Shown: positions 9,220 through 21,388, counted from the stretch's first letter. The stretch is DNA of 64,000 bases from Hyparrhenia diplandra (GCA_015847255.1 JADLZK010010165.1:496001-560000); one strand, 5' to 3'. Notes: generated by a model from the letters alone, not told the origin. Made by a program: numbers and translations.

Positions 9220-12008
9220 TGCGAACACATGGTTGATTTAGGTCACATATGTTTAGTTTTGTGATTGAGTGATTGTCAACAGTCAACATTTTACTTCTAT
9301 TTTTGTTTATCTTTTATGCTTCGGCTATGTTCACCGGCACACGTGGAGTGTGTCAAAGACGTATCTCTTGGTTTGTGTTGTGCGTGTGTGGAGCTCGGAG
9401 TTGGTAGCCGACGGCGAGGTGAAGGGGCTAAGGAGGACGTCTTGCGGGCCGACCGGACCGCGGAGGTGAAGGACGGGACGTGAGGCTTGGACCAAGGGAC
9501 CGGATCGCCCGGGTGGCTAGCCATGGTGGTCGACATCCGGGACATCGGCGAATGCAAGAGGACATGGCGGGACCGTGTTGATCGGGTCAAGAGGCGAAGC
9601 GTGCAAAAGCGAGCGGGGAGCTCGGATGACTTGGCGTCTCGGGTGGTCAAGACGGCGATGACACGTGTCGAGGAGGTTTGGTGGTTTGCCCTCAAAACCA
9701 TCGGCGCAGTGTTGGTGTTTCTTACGCACACAGAGAATATCCGCAAGCGCACGGAAATACCGTTGTAGCACTTCACCCGGTGGTAGCTGTGGTATCGTAT
9801 TTTTACACAGGGACGGTCGCTTGGTGGCTTTTCGTGTCTATGTCAACCTAAGGCAAGGGTTTGTTTTCTGAGAGTAGCGAGGTATCTATAGGCTAAGTTT
9901 TCCAGGCAGTGATTCCTAAAGTCTGTTGTCTACTCACTTCGGGCACCGGCCCACTCCCAAATGGGTAGAGTCCGGCAATTAGCTCTACGACACAGCCGAA
10001 CGTGGGGGGATTTCAAGGGACGGACAAGGCTTGTCACGACCAAGCCGCTACCCCCCCCTCAACCGTGGGATGCACCGCAAAAGGTAGGTGAACGCTAGTC
10101 CAAACACCACGTTTGCACTATTGGTCACAGTTCTTGATGTTGGCCAAGGTTCCCCGGTCAAAGAGTTCCTTCACCAAGAACTAACGCTCTTAACGAGACA
10201 ATCTACCAATCCCGCAAGTCTACAAAGCGGCTAAGAAATATACGAAGGAAATTAAGTAGTCGCAAGATAATCACAAGACTCCTTACCAAAGTGTAAGTAG
10301 CTTGCAGGAGGTACAAGCCGGGCGGCGGGTACCGACAAGTCCGCACTGGCCCTCCTAGGAACCGCGGAACACCGAGAGGCGAATCCCGGCAACTCCGGTA
10401 GAAAGAACAAAGCTTCTTTCTAGCTTTTCCCTCTCTCACTCTCTAGAATTAGAAGATAGAAGAAGAAGTAGAAGAAGAAGAAGAAGATTTAATTCTACTC
10501 TCTTGCACAAGTGGACTGGTTTCTCCTTTGAATTGTTGTGTAGAGAGGTGAAGGAGGGAGCTATTTATACACAAGGAGGAGGGGCCTAAGTGCTAAAAAC
10601 ACCCAAACCGTCCTAGGAAAACCTTCCATATGCGCCAAACCGACCATCCAACGTCGGTTTCATCAGTTTGGAAGGTAACAAACCGCCTCCCCATTTGGGC
10701 CCGAAACGCCTCGGCCAGAGTGCGGCCGCGCACCAGTGGTGCTTGGCGCAGACCTGCAGGGGGGTCGGCTCGGCTCGGCTTCGGCAGCCGGGCTTCCTTG
10801 TTCGAAAAGTTGTAAGGTGGTCTTGGCCCGGCCTGGTTTTGACGTTTTGTCCCGATTCTTGTTTGGGCTTGCCATTTGCTCCTTTGGGCCTTTTTCTATT
10901 TGTTGATTTTATTTCTTTTTCTTTGTCTTTTTGGTCCAAAGTGATCATCCTTGAGTTTGTACCTACAAGTCCAAATAAACACCAAAACTTTGGAATATGT
11001 TAGTTGAAATCCCTATTTCTAGGTTGTTTTGGTGTTGTGTTGACGGTATTTAATTTGTCGTTGGTTTGGGCCTCAAAACGGGTTGGCGTGGTTTGGGCCT
11101 CAAAACCAGGGCGGACGTGGCGGCATCATCCGGGAGATGCGTGGAGCAAGGTTGTGATTTTTGGTGTCGACCATTATCGAGTGGTTTTCATCCATAGGGG
11201 TAGAGTGTGTTGTGATTTTATCTCGAGAGATTTTGTGTTCTTGTGTTCTATTTTTGCAACTATTTTTTTTCTCCACCCCCCTCTTCTAGTGGTGTCGATC
11301 GATTCACGGTGTGTTGTGATTTTGCTCGAGATTTTTGTTCTTGTGTTCTATTTTTGGATCCCTCTTTGAGTGATTCTTGTTGGATCGTTTTGAGTGATTC
11401 TTGTTGCCGCAATTCGTTCATGACCAAGAACCTAAGTGATTCACCAAAGGAATTTGGTTGAATCCTCTTGTGTCCATGGATTTGAGCAATTTTGTGTTCG
11501 TATGTCAAGTTTCTCATTTTTCCACGTGATCTGAAATTCCTCTCGTTTCTCTCGGTGAAGGTCGAAATTTCTTTGTGGGAAATGGTCACCTACATGCCTA
11601 GATCATCTAGGTTCAATCTTGTGACCCGAGGTTTCGATTGGAGAGAGTTCTTGGTGATTTAGTGCAAGGCTTTTCGAAAATCGCCAAGAAATCGCGAGTC
11701 GCTTTTTCTTTGTGTTCGTAGGGTGTCCAAAGTAGTGTTGCAATTCATTTGGCGTTTCGGGTTGCAATCGGTAGACCTTGAGACAGTCTAGATCTGTTGC
11801 AATCAAGTGCCTAGTAGTGTTGCAATTCGTTTGTGTTTTGATGTTCCTAGACAGTCGGACACATTTGCAATCGGGGAGTTCGGCCAGTGTTGCAATTCGT
11901 TTGTGTGATTTGGCTTTGAGGGGACGTGAGAGCTACAAGGTTGATAATTCGAAAGAATTTTTTGAGGCTCCTATTCACCCCTCCTCTAGTCGCCTTTTCG
12001 GTCCTTCA
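9220..12008 (+). repeat. 5' LTR of the Sirevirus-like element, with insertion and deletion
   Basis: It is 2789 bp long against 1680 bp for the 3' partner. A 1.35-kb foreign repeat (9710-11061) explains the extra length. About 225 bp present in the 3' LTR (about 21347-21570), including its TATA box, is missing here at about 11203. A short stretch is also duplicated (about 11206-11245 and 11309-11357, TGTGATTTT...TTCTTGTGTTCTATTTTT). Ends are TGCGAACACATGG and CGGTCCTTCA. Confidence 0.88.
9710..11061 (-). mobile_element. Unclassified 1.35-kb repeat inserted in the 5' LTR (copy 1)
   Basis: It is absent from the 3' LTR, so it is an insertion. The left end reads TGTTGGTGTTTCTTACG and the right end ...GTTGACGGTATTTAATTTGTCG. 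Related sequence lies at 15052-16386, with shared internal blocks such as the AACGTGGGGG phrase and CCGACCATCCAACGTCGG. On the minus strand a TATA box (GTGTATAAATAG, complement of 10561-10572) is followed by a leader-like stretch, so it may be a solo LTR in minus orientation. The alternative is a DNA element with imperfect inverted ends. The last ~14 bp seen at the right end of copy 2 are missing here. No clear duplication flanks it and no coding region was found. Confidence 0.5.
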
Positions 12009-12010
12009 AT

Positions 12011-12022
12011 TGGTATCGGAGC
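12011..12022 (+). other. Primer-binding site (tRNA-Met type) of the Sirevirus-like element
   Basis: TGGTATCGGAGC begins 2 bp after the 5' LTR end. It differs by one base from the usual TGGTATCAGAGC of plant LTR elements. Confidence 0.8.
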
Positions 12023-12073
12023 CGGTTAGGATCACTTCCACCCTAATCGGTCCGTGATCCGCCAGAAGGCGAC

Positions 12074-14631
12074 ATGGATCGTGGTTTCGGCCCTTTTGGC
12101 AAACCTCCGGAGTTCGATGGCACCAACTATCCCTATTGGAAGATTAAGATGCAAGCACACCTTATGGGGATGGATTGGAGAGTGTGGGAGATTGTTGAGG
12201 ATGAGAACTACAAAGTGCTAGCCGCTCGAGTGGGTGAGGAACAAATCAGCCAACACAATGCCAACAACCGAGCGAGGAGTGTCTTGTTCTCTAGCCTCAA
12301 GGACACAGAGTTTGAGAGAGTTGCCACTTGTGAGACCGCTTGTGAGGTGTGGAGGACACTTGAGAGTTACCACGAGGGAACCCCACAAGTCAAGGCCCGC
12401 CTATATGAGACCTACAAGAGAGAGTACAACAACCTGATCCAGCTTGATGGCGAGTCCATCGATTCTCTCTTTTCTAGGTTTCGCACAACCGCAACAAGTC
12501 TGCGGGCGAACAAGCCTTCGGAGAGGCTTGATGATCACGAGAAGGCGTGCGGCTCTTTGTACGCCTTGGATCGGAAGGTGTGGGATGTGAAGGTGTCCGC
12601 GATCATGGAGTCCGCCAACTACGACACCCTCACACCCGACGAGCTTTTTACAAAGAAGCTCAAGTCCTCGAGATCGAGGCCGAGATCCAGCGGCTCAAGA
12701 ACCCATCTGCGCGCCGAACGCCCGCTCGCCTCGGGTAAGGGAAGTTCAAGTTCATTTGCTAACCCGTCACAGATCTCGTTTGCCTTGCCTTCTTTGGTGA
12801 TCGTGACGGAGGAGCAATTGGAGTGCCTTGGGGACGACGAGTTGGCGCTCGTCATCGCCCCGATTCTCGCGGTTCGCAACAACCGCTTGAACCGTCGGCG
12901 TGGCGGAGGTCCAAAGGGAGGATGCTTCGAGTGCGGTGACCGGACCACTTCGGGCGGCCGTGTGCCCCAAGAAGAACAAGGACAAGTACTCGGCGAGAAG
13001 TACTACTCCTTCGACAAGCACGACTCCGACAAGCGCAAGGACAAGCGCGAGTACACCGTCGGCAAGTACAAGTCCAAGAAGGGCTTCAACAAGGAGGCGA
13101 TCAAGAAGAAGTACCTCAAGCATGCTAAGGAGAACAAGCATGCCTTCTTCGCCTCCCTCAGCGACCTCGACAACGACTCTGACGACGGGCAAGCTTCCTC
13201 CAGCGACGAGGAGACCGAGCGCAAGGTCGAGGACAAGCTGAACAGACTGTGCTTCGTCGCCGACTCCAAGCACGGGGGCTTCTGCACCATGGCCCTCGAT
13301 GGAGTGGTGACCGACAGCATCGAGCAACACGGTAGCGACTCTACCCCTGAGGTATCACCCACTATCGAATCCCTCACTGATGAACTTGACTCTTTGGGTG
13401 ATGCGCTTGTGTGTCAAGAGAAGTTGCTCAAGTGAGCAGCTAGGGAGAGAAAGGAGTACAAGGAGAAGTGGGAGATAGCTGTGAAGGAGTTAGAGTTGGC
13501 TAGGAAGCCTATGGAGATGTCTGATGAGACGGAGTGCGATGCTTGTGCTGTGCATATGTCTAGCATCATGTCTTTGCAATCCAAGTACTTTGCTTTGCTA
13601 GATGAGCACGTTGAGCTGAAGGCTAAGCCTATGTTGTTGAGTGCGTGCAAGTCTTGTCCAGGCTTGCAATCTGAGTTGGCAGAGAAGGTTGCCAAGCTTG
13701 TTGTGTGCTTGAGAAGGCCAGCTCAGATAGCACTGTGATGAAGTGTGCTAAGTATGAAGCTTTGGAGATTGAGGTGATGTCTTGTAGACATGACAAGGGG
13801 AGAGTCGAAGAGGAGAACAAGTACCTTCGCTCTGTCCTGAGTTGGGTGTCTAATGGAGAGCCACAGCTGGGCATGATGATGAGTCAGTTCAAGAGGGGAA
13901 CTGACACAAGGGGATTAGGCTTTGCAATAGGTGGGAAGGGTGAAGTCATCTATGGCAAGGTTGGTCAAGGTAGTGGTTTGAGCTCGAGTGAGAAACCTAC
14001 AAGCACTCCCAAGTTGACCAAGATCACCCTACCTGAGCCTACCAAGCCCATTGTGCAAGATGGCATTATCCAAGAGACCCCAAAGACTCCACCTCCCAAG
14101 CAAGTATGGCTTCCAAAACCAAATCACCTCAAGAACCCACTTGACACTTTGCCCAAAATCCCTGAGGAAACCCTTCCTAGAGCCAAGACCACAAAAGTGA
14201 GCCATCCACCCAAGAGAGTGAACCAGCTACCACCCAAGAGAGAGGTGAGGTATCACTGTGAGTACTGTCAGAGAGATGGTCACTTGTTTGAGTTTTGCTT
14301 TAGGAGAAAGAGGGATGCTAGGCATCAAGTTGAGTTTGAGAACCATGACATGTATCACCCACCACTTGGCTTGTATGAGAGGGGTGTGCAGTCGATTCAG
14401 AGGCAGTTTGCTAGGCTAGGAGGTAGGAGGCCTCAGAGGGCTAGGCCACAGTTTGTGAGACCCCGTGGTGGTCATGCTCCGCGAGTGGAAGTTGATCCTC
14501 CCTTTGGGAGCTTCGAGTTTGACAGGAGGAGTGCTCCACACTTTGTTGTGCGTGGTGAGCAGTTTGGTAAGAAGGGTCGTGGGATGTTTGTTTTGCCTAA
14601 CGCCTATCTTGGGCAAGATGGTCAACACTAG
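12074..14631 (+). pseudogene. Copia (Sirevirus-type) gag, broken
   Basis: It starts at the first ATG after the primer site and opens with a UBN2-type gag domain (F-D-G-T-N-Y-P-Y-W-K near residue 15, then W-R-T-L-E-S-Y-H-E-G). A first zinc knuckle starts C-F-E-C-G, but its second half (A-V-C-P-K-K-N-K) lies in another frame. The frame returns about 40 bases later, so two small indels offset each other. A Lys/Asp-rich tract and an acidic S-D-L-D-N-D-S-D-D tract follow. A TGA stops the frame at 13433. The same frame reads on from 13481, slips near 13700, and continues to 14631 with a second knuckle C-E-Y-C-Q-R-D-G-H-L-F-E-F-C. Gag would form the particle and bind RNA; this copy cannot make a full protein. 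Confidence 0.85.
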
Positions 14632-14717
14632 TATTCTCCTAAGTTTACTAACTTGGTGTTGTGCCATTTGCTCATCCCATGTACTATCTTTGTTGATGCG
14701 GGGACGGGAGGTTGGAG

Positions 14718-17700
14718 GACATGTGGCTCATCGATTCGGGTTGCTCTCGACACATGACCGGCAACTCCAATTGGTTCTCGGCCTCGGCCCCATGAAGACT
14801 AAAGAGTACATCACTTTCGGGGATACTTGACCGTGGAAAGATTCTATCTCGTGGGTCGATCAGACTCAACGAGCACTTTGTCCTCAAGGACGTGTCACTC
14901 GTCTCCAACCTGCACTTCAACTTTGCCATGCCGTCTCTTAGCTTCCGCGGATGGTTTTGAGGTGCGTTTCAAGGTTGGTTGTTCAGTTTTGGATTCTCAT
15001 GGTAATCTTGTTTCTTTGGATTGTGCCTTTCGGTCAAGTTTTTGAGGCGATCGTTGGCGTTTCTTAACGTCGCAGAAGAATCATAGCGTCTGAAATTGTC
15101 ATTGTAGCTTTCACCGGAAATATTCGGGGTATCGTATTTTCCACGAGGAACGGATGTACTCTCTCCTAACTAGTTCGCCCAAGGACACACAAGACCAAAG
15201 ATGGGGAGGATTATCGAGAAGGATTCGTACACCTTTAAGATCTATGGATAGCCTCGCTTTAGAGCTACTTGTTCACCGGGCACCGGCAATCGCCCAAAGC
15301 GGGATGGAGACCGGCATTTAGCACCGCGCCACACCCGAACGTGGGGGATTACAAGGGACGAACAAAGGTTTGTCACAACCTAGCCGCCTACCCCCTCAAC
15401 CGTGGGATGCGCCACAAAAGATAGGCAACCCCTAGCCCAGACACCACGTCTACACTAGTGATTATTACTCTAGCGTGTTAACAAGGCTTACCCGCCCCGG
15501 GGTCCTTCTACTATAGCACCGCCACAAGGGCGACTATCAATCCCCAAACGAGTAGATAATGCTTGGATAAACATGAGACAATAAAGGTTACCGGAATCGT
15601 GGAAACTTACTTAGCCAAGATCCCATGAGGGAGCTGAGCACGAATCCACCGAGGTACAAGTCCGTGGAGTCGCCGACAAGTCCGGCACTTCCCCGCTCCC
15701 GGCCCTCACATCTCTCCTCCGCGGATCTCTCTACTACTAATGTGAGCCTAAGCCCATTGGAGTGAGGTAGAAGAGTAGAGGGGAGAGCTCTCTTAGAGGA
15801 GAGGGAGAGACTCTTGCCCTTGGAATTGGTGTGTGTTGAATGAGGGGAGAGAGCCTCCTTTTATAGGTAGAGGGAGGGGGCTCTTTGGAAGATGGCCATC
15901 CCCACATGGAAGGAGCAAAACCGACCTAGGAATACCTTCCAAATCTGCCAAACCGACCATCCAACGTCGGTAGTGCCCGTTATGGAAGGTACCAAACCGC
16001 CTCCCCCAAAATTTGGGCCCGAACCGCCTCGGTAGGGGTGCGCGCGCACCAGTGGTGTGGCGCACCCTCTTTGGAGCCGGCTGGCTCGGGCCGGGGGGTG
16101 GCGTTGTTGGGCCGAAAAGTTGTAGGGGGCGGCGTTGGCTCGGCCCGATTCTGGCGTGTTTGGTCCATTTCTCCCTTGGGCTTGATGTTCTTCAGAACGC
16201 TTTCCAGGGAGGCGCCTTTTGGTACATTTTCCACTTGTTTCTTATATAAATCTGCACAATAATAATTTGGACGCTACAAGTGGAAATATGTGAGTTATAA
16301 ATGTATATGAGTATGCTAATGTATAGTTTCACCCCCTTTATGGTAGGATGTTGACGTTAAAAATGTGTCGTTAGTGACCGTCAACACTGACTTTTCTTGA
16401 GCCTTTGGTACCTCTCGGTGCTTGGTGGCTGGGTCTTCTTCAGACTTGTGGAAGTGGCATAGGAGATTGGGACATTTGAGCTTTGACCTTCTTGCAAGGT
16501 TGAGCTCAATGGACCTCATCCGAGGATTGCCTAAGCTCAAGTTTGAGAAAGACTTAGTTTGCCATCCCTGTCGCCATGGGAAAATGGTAGCCGCTTCCCA
16601 TCCCCCAGTTAACTAGATCATGACCACTCGACCCGGAGAGATTTTACATATGGACACTGTTGGTCCATCTCGGGTCCGGATACGTTGGTGGGAAGTGGTA
16701 CTTGTTTGGTGATCGTGGATGACTTTTCGAGGTACTCATGGGTCTTTTTCATGGAAGGTAAGGATGAAGCTTTTGGTTTTGCACGAGAGTTGATTTTGAG
16801 GTTGCGGACTGAGTTGCCAGATAACGCCATTCGAGCTATATGCAGTGACAATGGCACAGAACTCAAAAACACTCTGTTCGAAACTTTTTGTGCTAACCTT
16901 GGTCTCGAGCACCAGTTCTCTAGTCCTTATGTGCCTTAGCAGAATGGAATTGTTGAGAGGAAGAACCGGACGCTTGTGGAGATGGCGAGGACCATGCTCG
17001 ATGAACACAAGACTCCGAGGAGGTACTGGGCCGAGGCAATCAACACGACATGCCATGTCTCCAACCGTGTCTTCCTTCGAGCTTTCACCAAGAAGACATC
17101 ATATGAGCTGCGGTTTGCGAGATTGCCCAAGGTAAGCCACTTCCGTGTGTTTGGGTGCATATGCTTCATCCTCAAGCAAGGTAATCTCGACAAGTTTGAG
17201 TCTCGATCAGCTGATGGCATTTTTCTTGGATATGCTTTACATTCACATGCCTACAGAGTTCTAAATCTTGAGACTAACCGCGTTGTAGAGACTTGTGAGG
17301 TTACTTTTGATGAGACTGCACCTTGTTCCTCTTCTGTGTTTGAGTGTGCAGGAAAGGAGGAGATGGGGCAGAGCATCTTTGTGGAGGAGGAGTAGGAAGA
17401 TGTTGGCTGGGGTGATCCCGAAGCGACTCCACCGCTTGCCCTTGATGTCGACCTGCGGCGGCGATGGCGCTCACGGACCGGACCCTACTACCACTACTTC
17501 CTGGGGTCCCGTGGAGCCACTTCCTCAGGCCGAGCTAGCTGTACCTGAGGAGGCCCCCGCTCCAGTCGAGGGGGAGGCGACATCTTCGCGCACGGCGCCT
17601 CGGCACATTCAGCGCCGCCACCCCCAGGAGACTATGATTGGAGGACTCAACCAAAGGGTAACTCGTTCCAAATCCTATGCCATGTGTCATTTTGCTCATT

Positions 17701-19247
17701 CTGCTTTTGTTTCCACTCTTGAGCCCAAAGATGTTGACACTGCTTTGTCTGATTCGGATTGGGTCAATGCCATGCATGAGGAGCTGCAAAACTTTGAGAG
17801 GAACCAAGTCTGGGTCTTAGTTCCACCTCCCTCTGAGTGTCATCCCATTGGAACCAAGTGGGTCTTCAAGAACAAACAGAGTGAGGATGGTGTGGTAGTG
17901 AGAAACAAAGCTAGACTAGTTGCCCAGGGGTTCTGTCAGAAAGAGGGAATAGACTATGAAGAAACCTTTGCTCCTGTAGCTCGCATAAAAGCCATTAGGA
18001 TTTTGCTCGCTTTTGCAGCCTCAAAGGGTTTTAAGCTCTTCCAGATGGATGTCAAGAGTGCCTTACTAAATGGGTATATTGAGGAGGAAGTGTATGTGAG
18101 GCAGCCTCCCGGGTTTGTGAGTCCCAAACACCCAGACTATGTGTACAAGTTGAACAAAGCCTTGTATGGGTTCAAACAAGCCCCCAGAGCGTGGTATGAG
18201 CGGTTGAAGACCTTTCTCTTAGCTAAGGGGTTTGTGATGGGGACAGTAGACAAGACCTTGTTCCTGCTTAGGAAAGGCAATGACACTCTCCTTGTCTAGA
18301 TTTACGTGGATGATATCATCTTTGGTGGCTCTTCACATGCTTTGGTGTCTAGTTTTGCAGAGATTATGAGCAGGGAATTTGAGATGAGCATGATGGGCGA
18401 GTTAACCTACTTCCTTGGGCTCCAAATCAAGCAAACCAAGGACGGGACCTTTGTACACTAGGGCAAGTACACGAAGGACATCATCCGCAAGTTTGGCATG
18501 GGCGAGGCCAAGCCTCTTTCTACGCCCATGTCGACGACGACGGCCCTGGACGAGGACAAGGATGGAGAAGCTATGGATCAAAGGGAGTTCAGAAGCATGA
18601 TTGGCTCGCTGTTGTACCTGACGGTGACACGCCCCGACATCCAGTTCGCCGTCTGCCTCTACGCGCGCTTTCAGTCTTTGCCGTGCACCTCTCACCTTCA
18701 GGCTGTGAAGAGGATTTTCAGGTACTTGCAGTTCACTCCTGAGTTTGGCCTTTGGTACTCGGCTTCTTCCACTCTCTCCCTGATTGGTTATTCAGATGCT
18801 GATTATGCTGGTGATCGTATGCATAGAAAGTCTACCTCTGGTACTTGTCAGTTTCTTGGTACTTCGCTAGTGTCTTGGTCGTCTCATAAACGATACGGTG
18901 TCGCTCGATCATTTGTTGAGGCGCGAGTATGTTGCTGCCGCCGCTTGTTGTTCAATTTGTTGTGGATGGTTGCCACTTTGAGAGACTTTGGTTTGAGCTT
19001 TTCCCGTGTGCCTTTGATGTGTGATAGCATGGGAGCTGTGAGTGTAACCAAAAACCCTGTCCTTCACTCCAAGACCAAGCACATAGAGGTTAGGTACCAC
19101 TTCTTGAGAGATCACCAGGAGAAAGGGGATATTGATGTTCAGCATGTTTACACGGAGTATCAGCTTGCGGACATTTTCACAAAACCCCTAGACCAAGTCT
19201 GTTTTGCTCAACTTCATGGGGAGTTGGGAGTTTGCTATCCTTTCTGA
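14718..19247 (+). pseudogene. Copia pol (protease, integrase, RT, RNase H), broken
   Basis: The protease active site I-D-S-G-C-S-R-H-M-T-G lies at about 14730-14762. A 1.33-kb foreign repeat (15052-16386) splits the region before the pre-integrase motif W-H-R-R-L-G-H-L (about 16447). Integrase shows H-M-D-T-V-G, C-S-D-N-G-T-E and Q-N-G-I-V-E-R-K-N-R-T-L. RT spans about 17800-18480 with F-Q-M-D-V-K-S-A-L-L-N-G and Y-V-D-D-I-I-F-G. RNase H holds Y-S-D-A-D-Y-A-G and ends K-T-K-H-I-E-V-R-Y-H, then A-D-I-F-T-K-P-L. In-frame stops fall at 16937, 17393, 18297 and 18459; three of these look like CAG turned to TAG. Frame slips occur near 14830, 16700, 17440 and 18910. No env-like ORF follows. Confidence 0.88.
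15052..16386 (-). mobile_element. Unclassified 1.33-kb repeat inserted in Copia pol (copy 2)
   Basis: It interrupts coding sequence between the protease and pre-integrase regions. The ends CGTTGGCGTTTCTTAACG and CGTTAGTGACCGTCAACA are imperfectly inverted. It shares many blocks with copy 1 at 9710-11061. On the minus strand a CCTATAAAAG box (complement of 15859-15868) precedes a leader-like stretch, and the sequence would run TGTTGACGG to a near-CA end, as a solo LTR would. I did not find a matching 5-bp duplication, so the class stays open. Confidence 0.5.
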
Positions 19248-20593
19248 GGGGTAGTTTTTGTTGATGTACAGTTATAGCTTTAGGTTTGTTTTTGCTTTGT
19301 GCATCATCCTGTATCATATTGCATTCATCTTGTATAATATTGCATTTTGAGCTTCTTGTTTATATTGATCACAATGAGATTATGCTCTGTTTAGTGTAAC
19401 AATTACATGTTGGTGCTTATAGCCTGTGCTCTTTCTGCTTAATTGATATATGTTATGAGCAAAAGCTGTTTTTCATGTGAACTTGTTTAATAACGATGAA
19501 TCTTGCAAAATGTTCACCATTGAGATGGTTCCTAGCATGTCTAAGTTGTTGAGATCCTTTGTGCTTATCATGTATGCTAGGTGACTATGTCTCATTCAAT
19601 GAGTTATGCACTTGCTTAGATGACCACATGCTTTTAATTGTTAAAATCTAAAATCTAAGCTAAGTGTATGGAAAAGATCGAGATGGGTCCATAAATGTCC
19701 CACTTCATAGTTTGAGACTGCTTTTCATTGCACTCTGAAATGAACTTGGACTATGTTGTGGTTGATCCGGATCATGTCTTAAGCTTCTTATTGCTCACAT
19801 GCATAGGCTTGACATGGTTGATTAGTAAGACTGACGGTTGTGGATAACCACTCGCACACATGCTTTGTTCAATGCTTGTAACTGCTGCAACTCCGATAAC
19901 TTTAAAATTTGACAAGTGTTGGCTCTGTCTATTGAATGATGTGTAAACTTTGCTTGGGGTAGTTCACTTGATATACATGTGTAGCACTTGGTAGATTTCC
20001 AGCTTATTTGTGCTATGTGCTATTCTTTGTGGTGGACACCTTTTCTGAAATGCTTAAAACTGAATCAAAGTGCTTTCAAGCCATATTTCATATCTCTTGA
20101 TCAGTTTGAGCATCGTGTTAAGCACTTGACCTTATTGCCATGACACTACTTAGAGAACCTTCTCACTTGGATTTTATAAACTTGAAGCTCCATTGCATTT
20201 TCATGCATTTCATAGCATTGATAAGTGCATTTGCCAACAAGGGGGAGAAAGATACAAAGACAATGACTGCATTTTTCTAGGGGGAGTAGCACTTTCAGCT
20301 AGGTGTGTTGAGCCTTTGCCTCTGTCTTGAGGGTCTAGCTGTTTGTGTGTGAAAGTAATTGGTTTGGAGCTGTGCTAGTGGTGTTGAGCCTGTTCTATCT
20401 CTTCTTGAGGACTAGCTGTTTGTTTAGCTTGGTTGTGTCGAGCCTTTTGCCCATGTCTTTGGGAACCAAGTTTTTTGCTCCATGTTTGCTATCTAGTGAC
20501 TTTGTCTTAGCTTTTATCTAGGTTGTGTTCACTTGGATGTGCTATCTTCTACCTTCTTACGTCTTTGTGTTGAATGTTGACAATGCACTCATC
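19248..20593 (+). other. Non-coding region between Copia pol and the 3' LTR
   Basis: About 1.35 kb with no ORF worth reporting. AT-rich in the first part, it later holds repeated GAGCCTTTGCC/TGTCTTGAGG-like phrases and polypurine motifs AAGGGGGAG at 20239-20247 and TAGGGGGAG at 20278-20286. Some Sireviruses carry an env-like gene here; I see none. Confidence 0.6.
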
Positions 20594-20603
20594 AAGGGGA
20601 GAT
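20594..20603 (+). other. Polypurine tract of the Sirevirus-like element
   Basis: AAGGGGAGAT directly abuts the TG of the 3' LTR at 20604. Similar upstream motifs at 20239 and 20278 match the multiple-PPT habit described for Sireviruses. Confidence 0.8.
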
Positions 20604-21042
20604 TGCGAACACATGGTTGATTTAGGTCACATGTGTTTAGTTTTGTGATTGAGTGATTGTCAACAGTCAACATTTTACTTCTATTTTTGTTTATCTTTTA
20701 TGCTTCGGCTATGTTCACCGGCACACGTGGAGTGTTTCAAGACGTATCTCTTGGTTCGTGTTATGCGGGTGTGGAGCTCGGAGATGGTAGCCGACGGCGA
20801 GGTGAAGGGGCCAAGGAGGGCGTGCGGGCCGACGGACCGCTGGAGGTGAAGGACGGACGTGAGGCTTGGACCGAGGGACCGGATCACCGGGTGGCTAGCC
20901 ATGGTGGTCGACATCCGGGACATCGGCGAATGCAAGAGGCGCGTGGCGGGACCGTGTTGATCGGGTCAAGGCGGCGTGCAACCAGGCGGGGAGCTCGGAT
21001 GACTTGGCGACTTGGGTGGTCAAGGCAAATGATGACACATGT

Positions 21043-21181
21043 CGAGGAGGTTTGGTGGTTTGCCCTCAAAACCATCGGGGCGGGTTTGGTGGTTTGGGCC
21101 TCAAAACCACGGGCGGGTTTGGTGGTTTGGGCCTCAAAACCATCGGTGGCAGGTTTCGCGGGTTTGGGCCTCAAAACCCGG
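21043..21181 (+). repeat. Four-unit palindromic repeat cluster in the LTR cis-region
   Basis: Four tandem units of about 38 bp each contain GGTTTGGGCCTCAAAACC or a close variant, a near-palindrome able to form a hairpin. The units are joined by CGGGCGGG-like linkers. Palindromic repeats in this position are a documented trait of Sirevirus LTRs. The 5' LTR keeps about three units, split by the foreign repeat. Confidence 0.7.
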
Positions 21182-21380
21182 GTGGATGTTCGGTGGGACG
21201 GAAGGGCGGCACGTGGCGGCATCACGGGAGATTGCGTGGAGCAAGGCTGCAGAGGAGGAGGCGCGGTGGCCGTCGGATCAGAAGATATCCAAGGCCGACC
21301 ATTATGCCCCTGGCTAAGTGGTTTCGGCAATTGTATCCATAGGGGTAGAGTAGTAATAGCACAGTCACTAGGACTTGGGT

Positions 21381-21388
21381 TATAAATA
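21381..21388 (+). promoter_or_regulatory. TATA box of the 3' LTR
   Basis: TATAAATA within GGGTTATAAATATCAAGG, roughly 780 bp into the LTR and followed by a C/T-rich leader. The matching stretch is deleted from the 5' LTR. Confidence 0.6.

Noticed and set aside
12767..13330. 187-codon minus-strand frame inside Copia gag
   Set aside because: It is the shadow of the gag coding region (Leu/Val-rich antisense of Lys/Asp-rich sequence).
19248..20593. Possible env-like gene of the Sirevirus-like element
   Set aside because: There is no open frame of useful length and no signal or membrane pattern; the region is non-coding in this copy.
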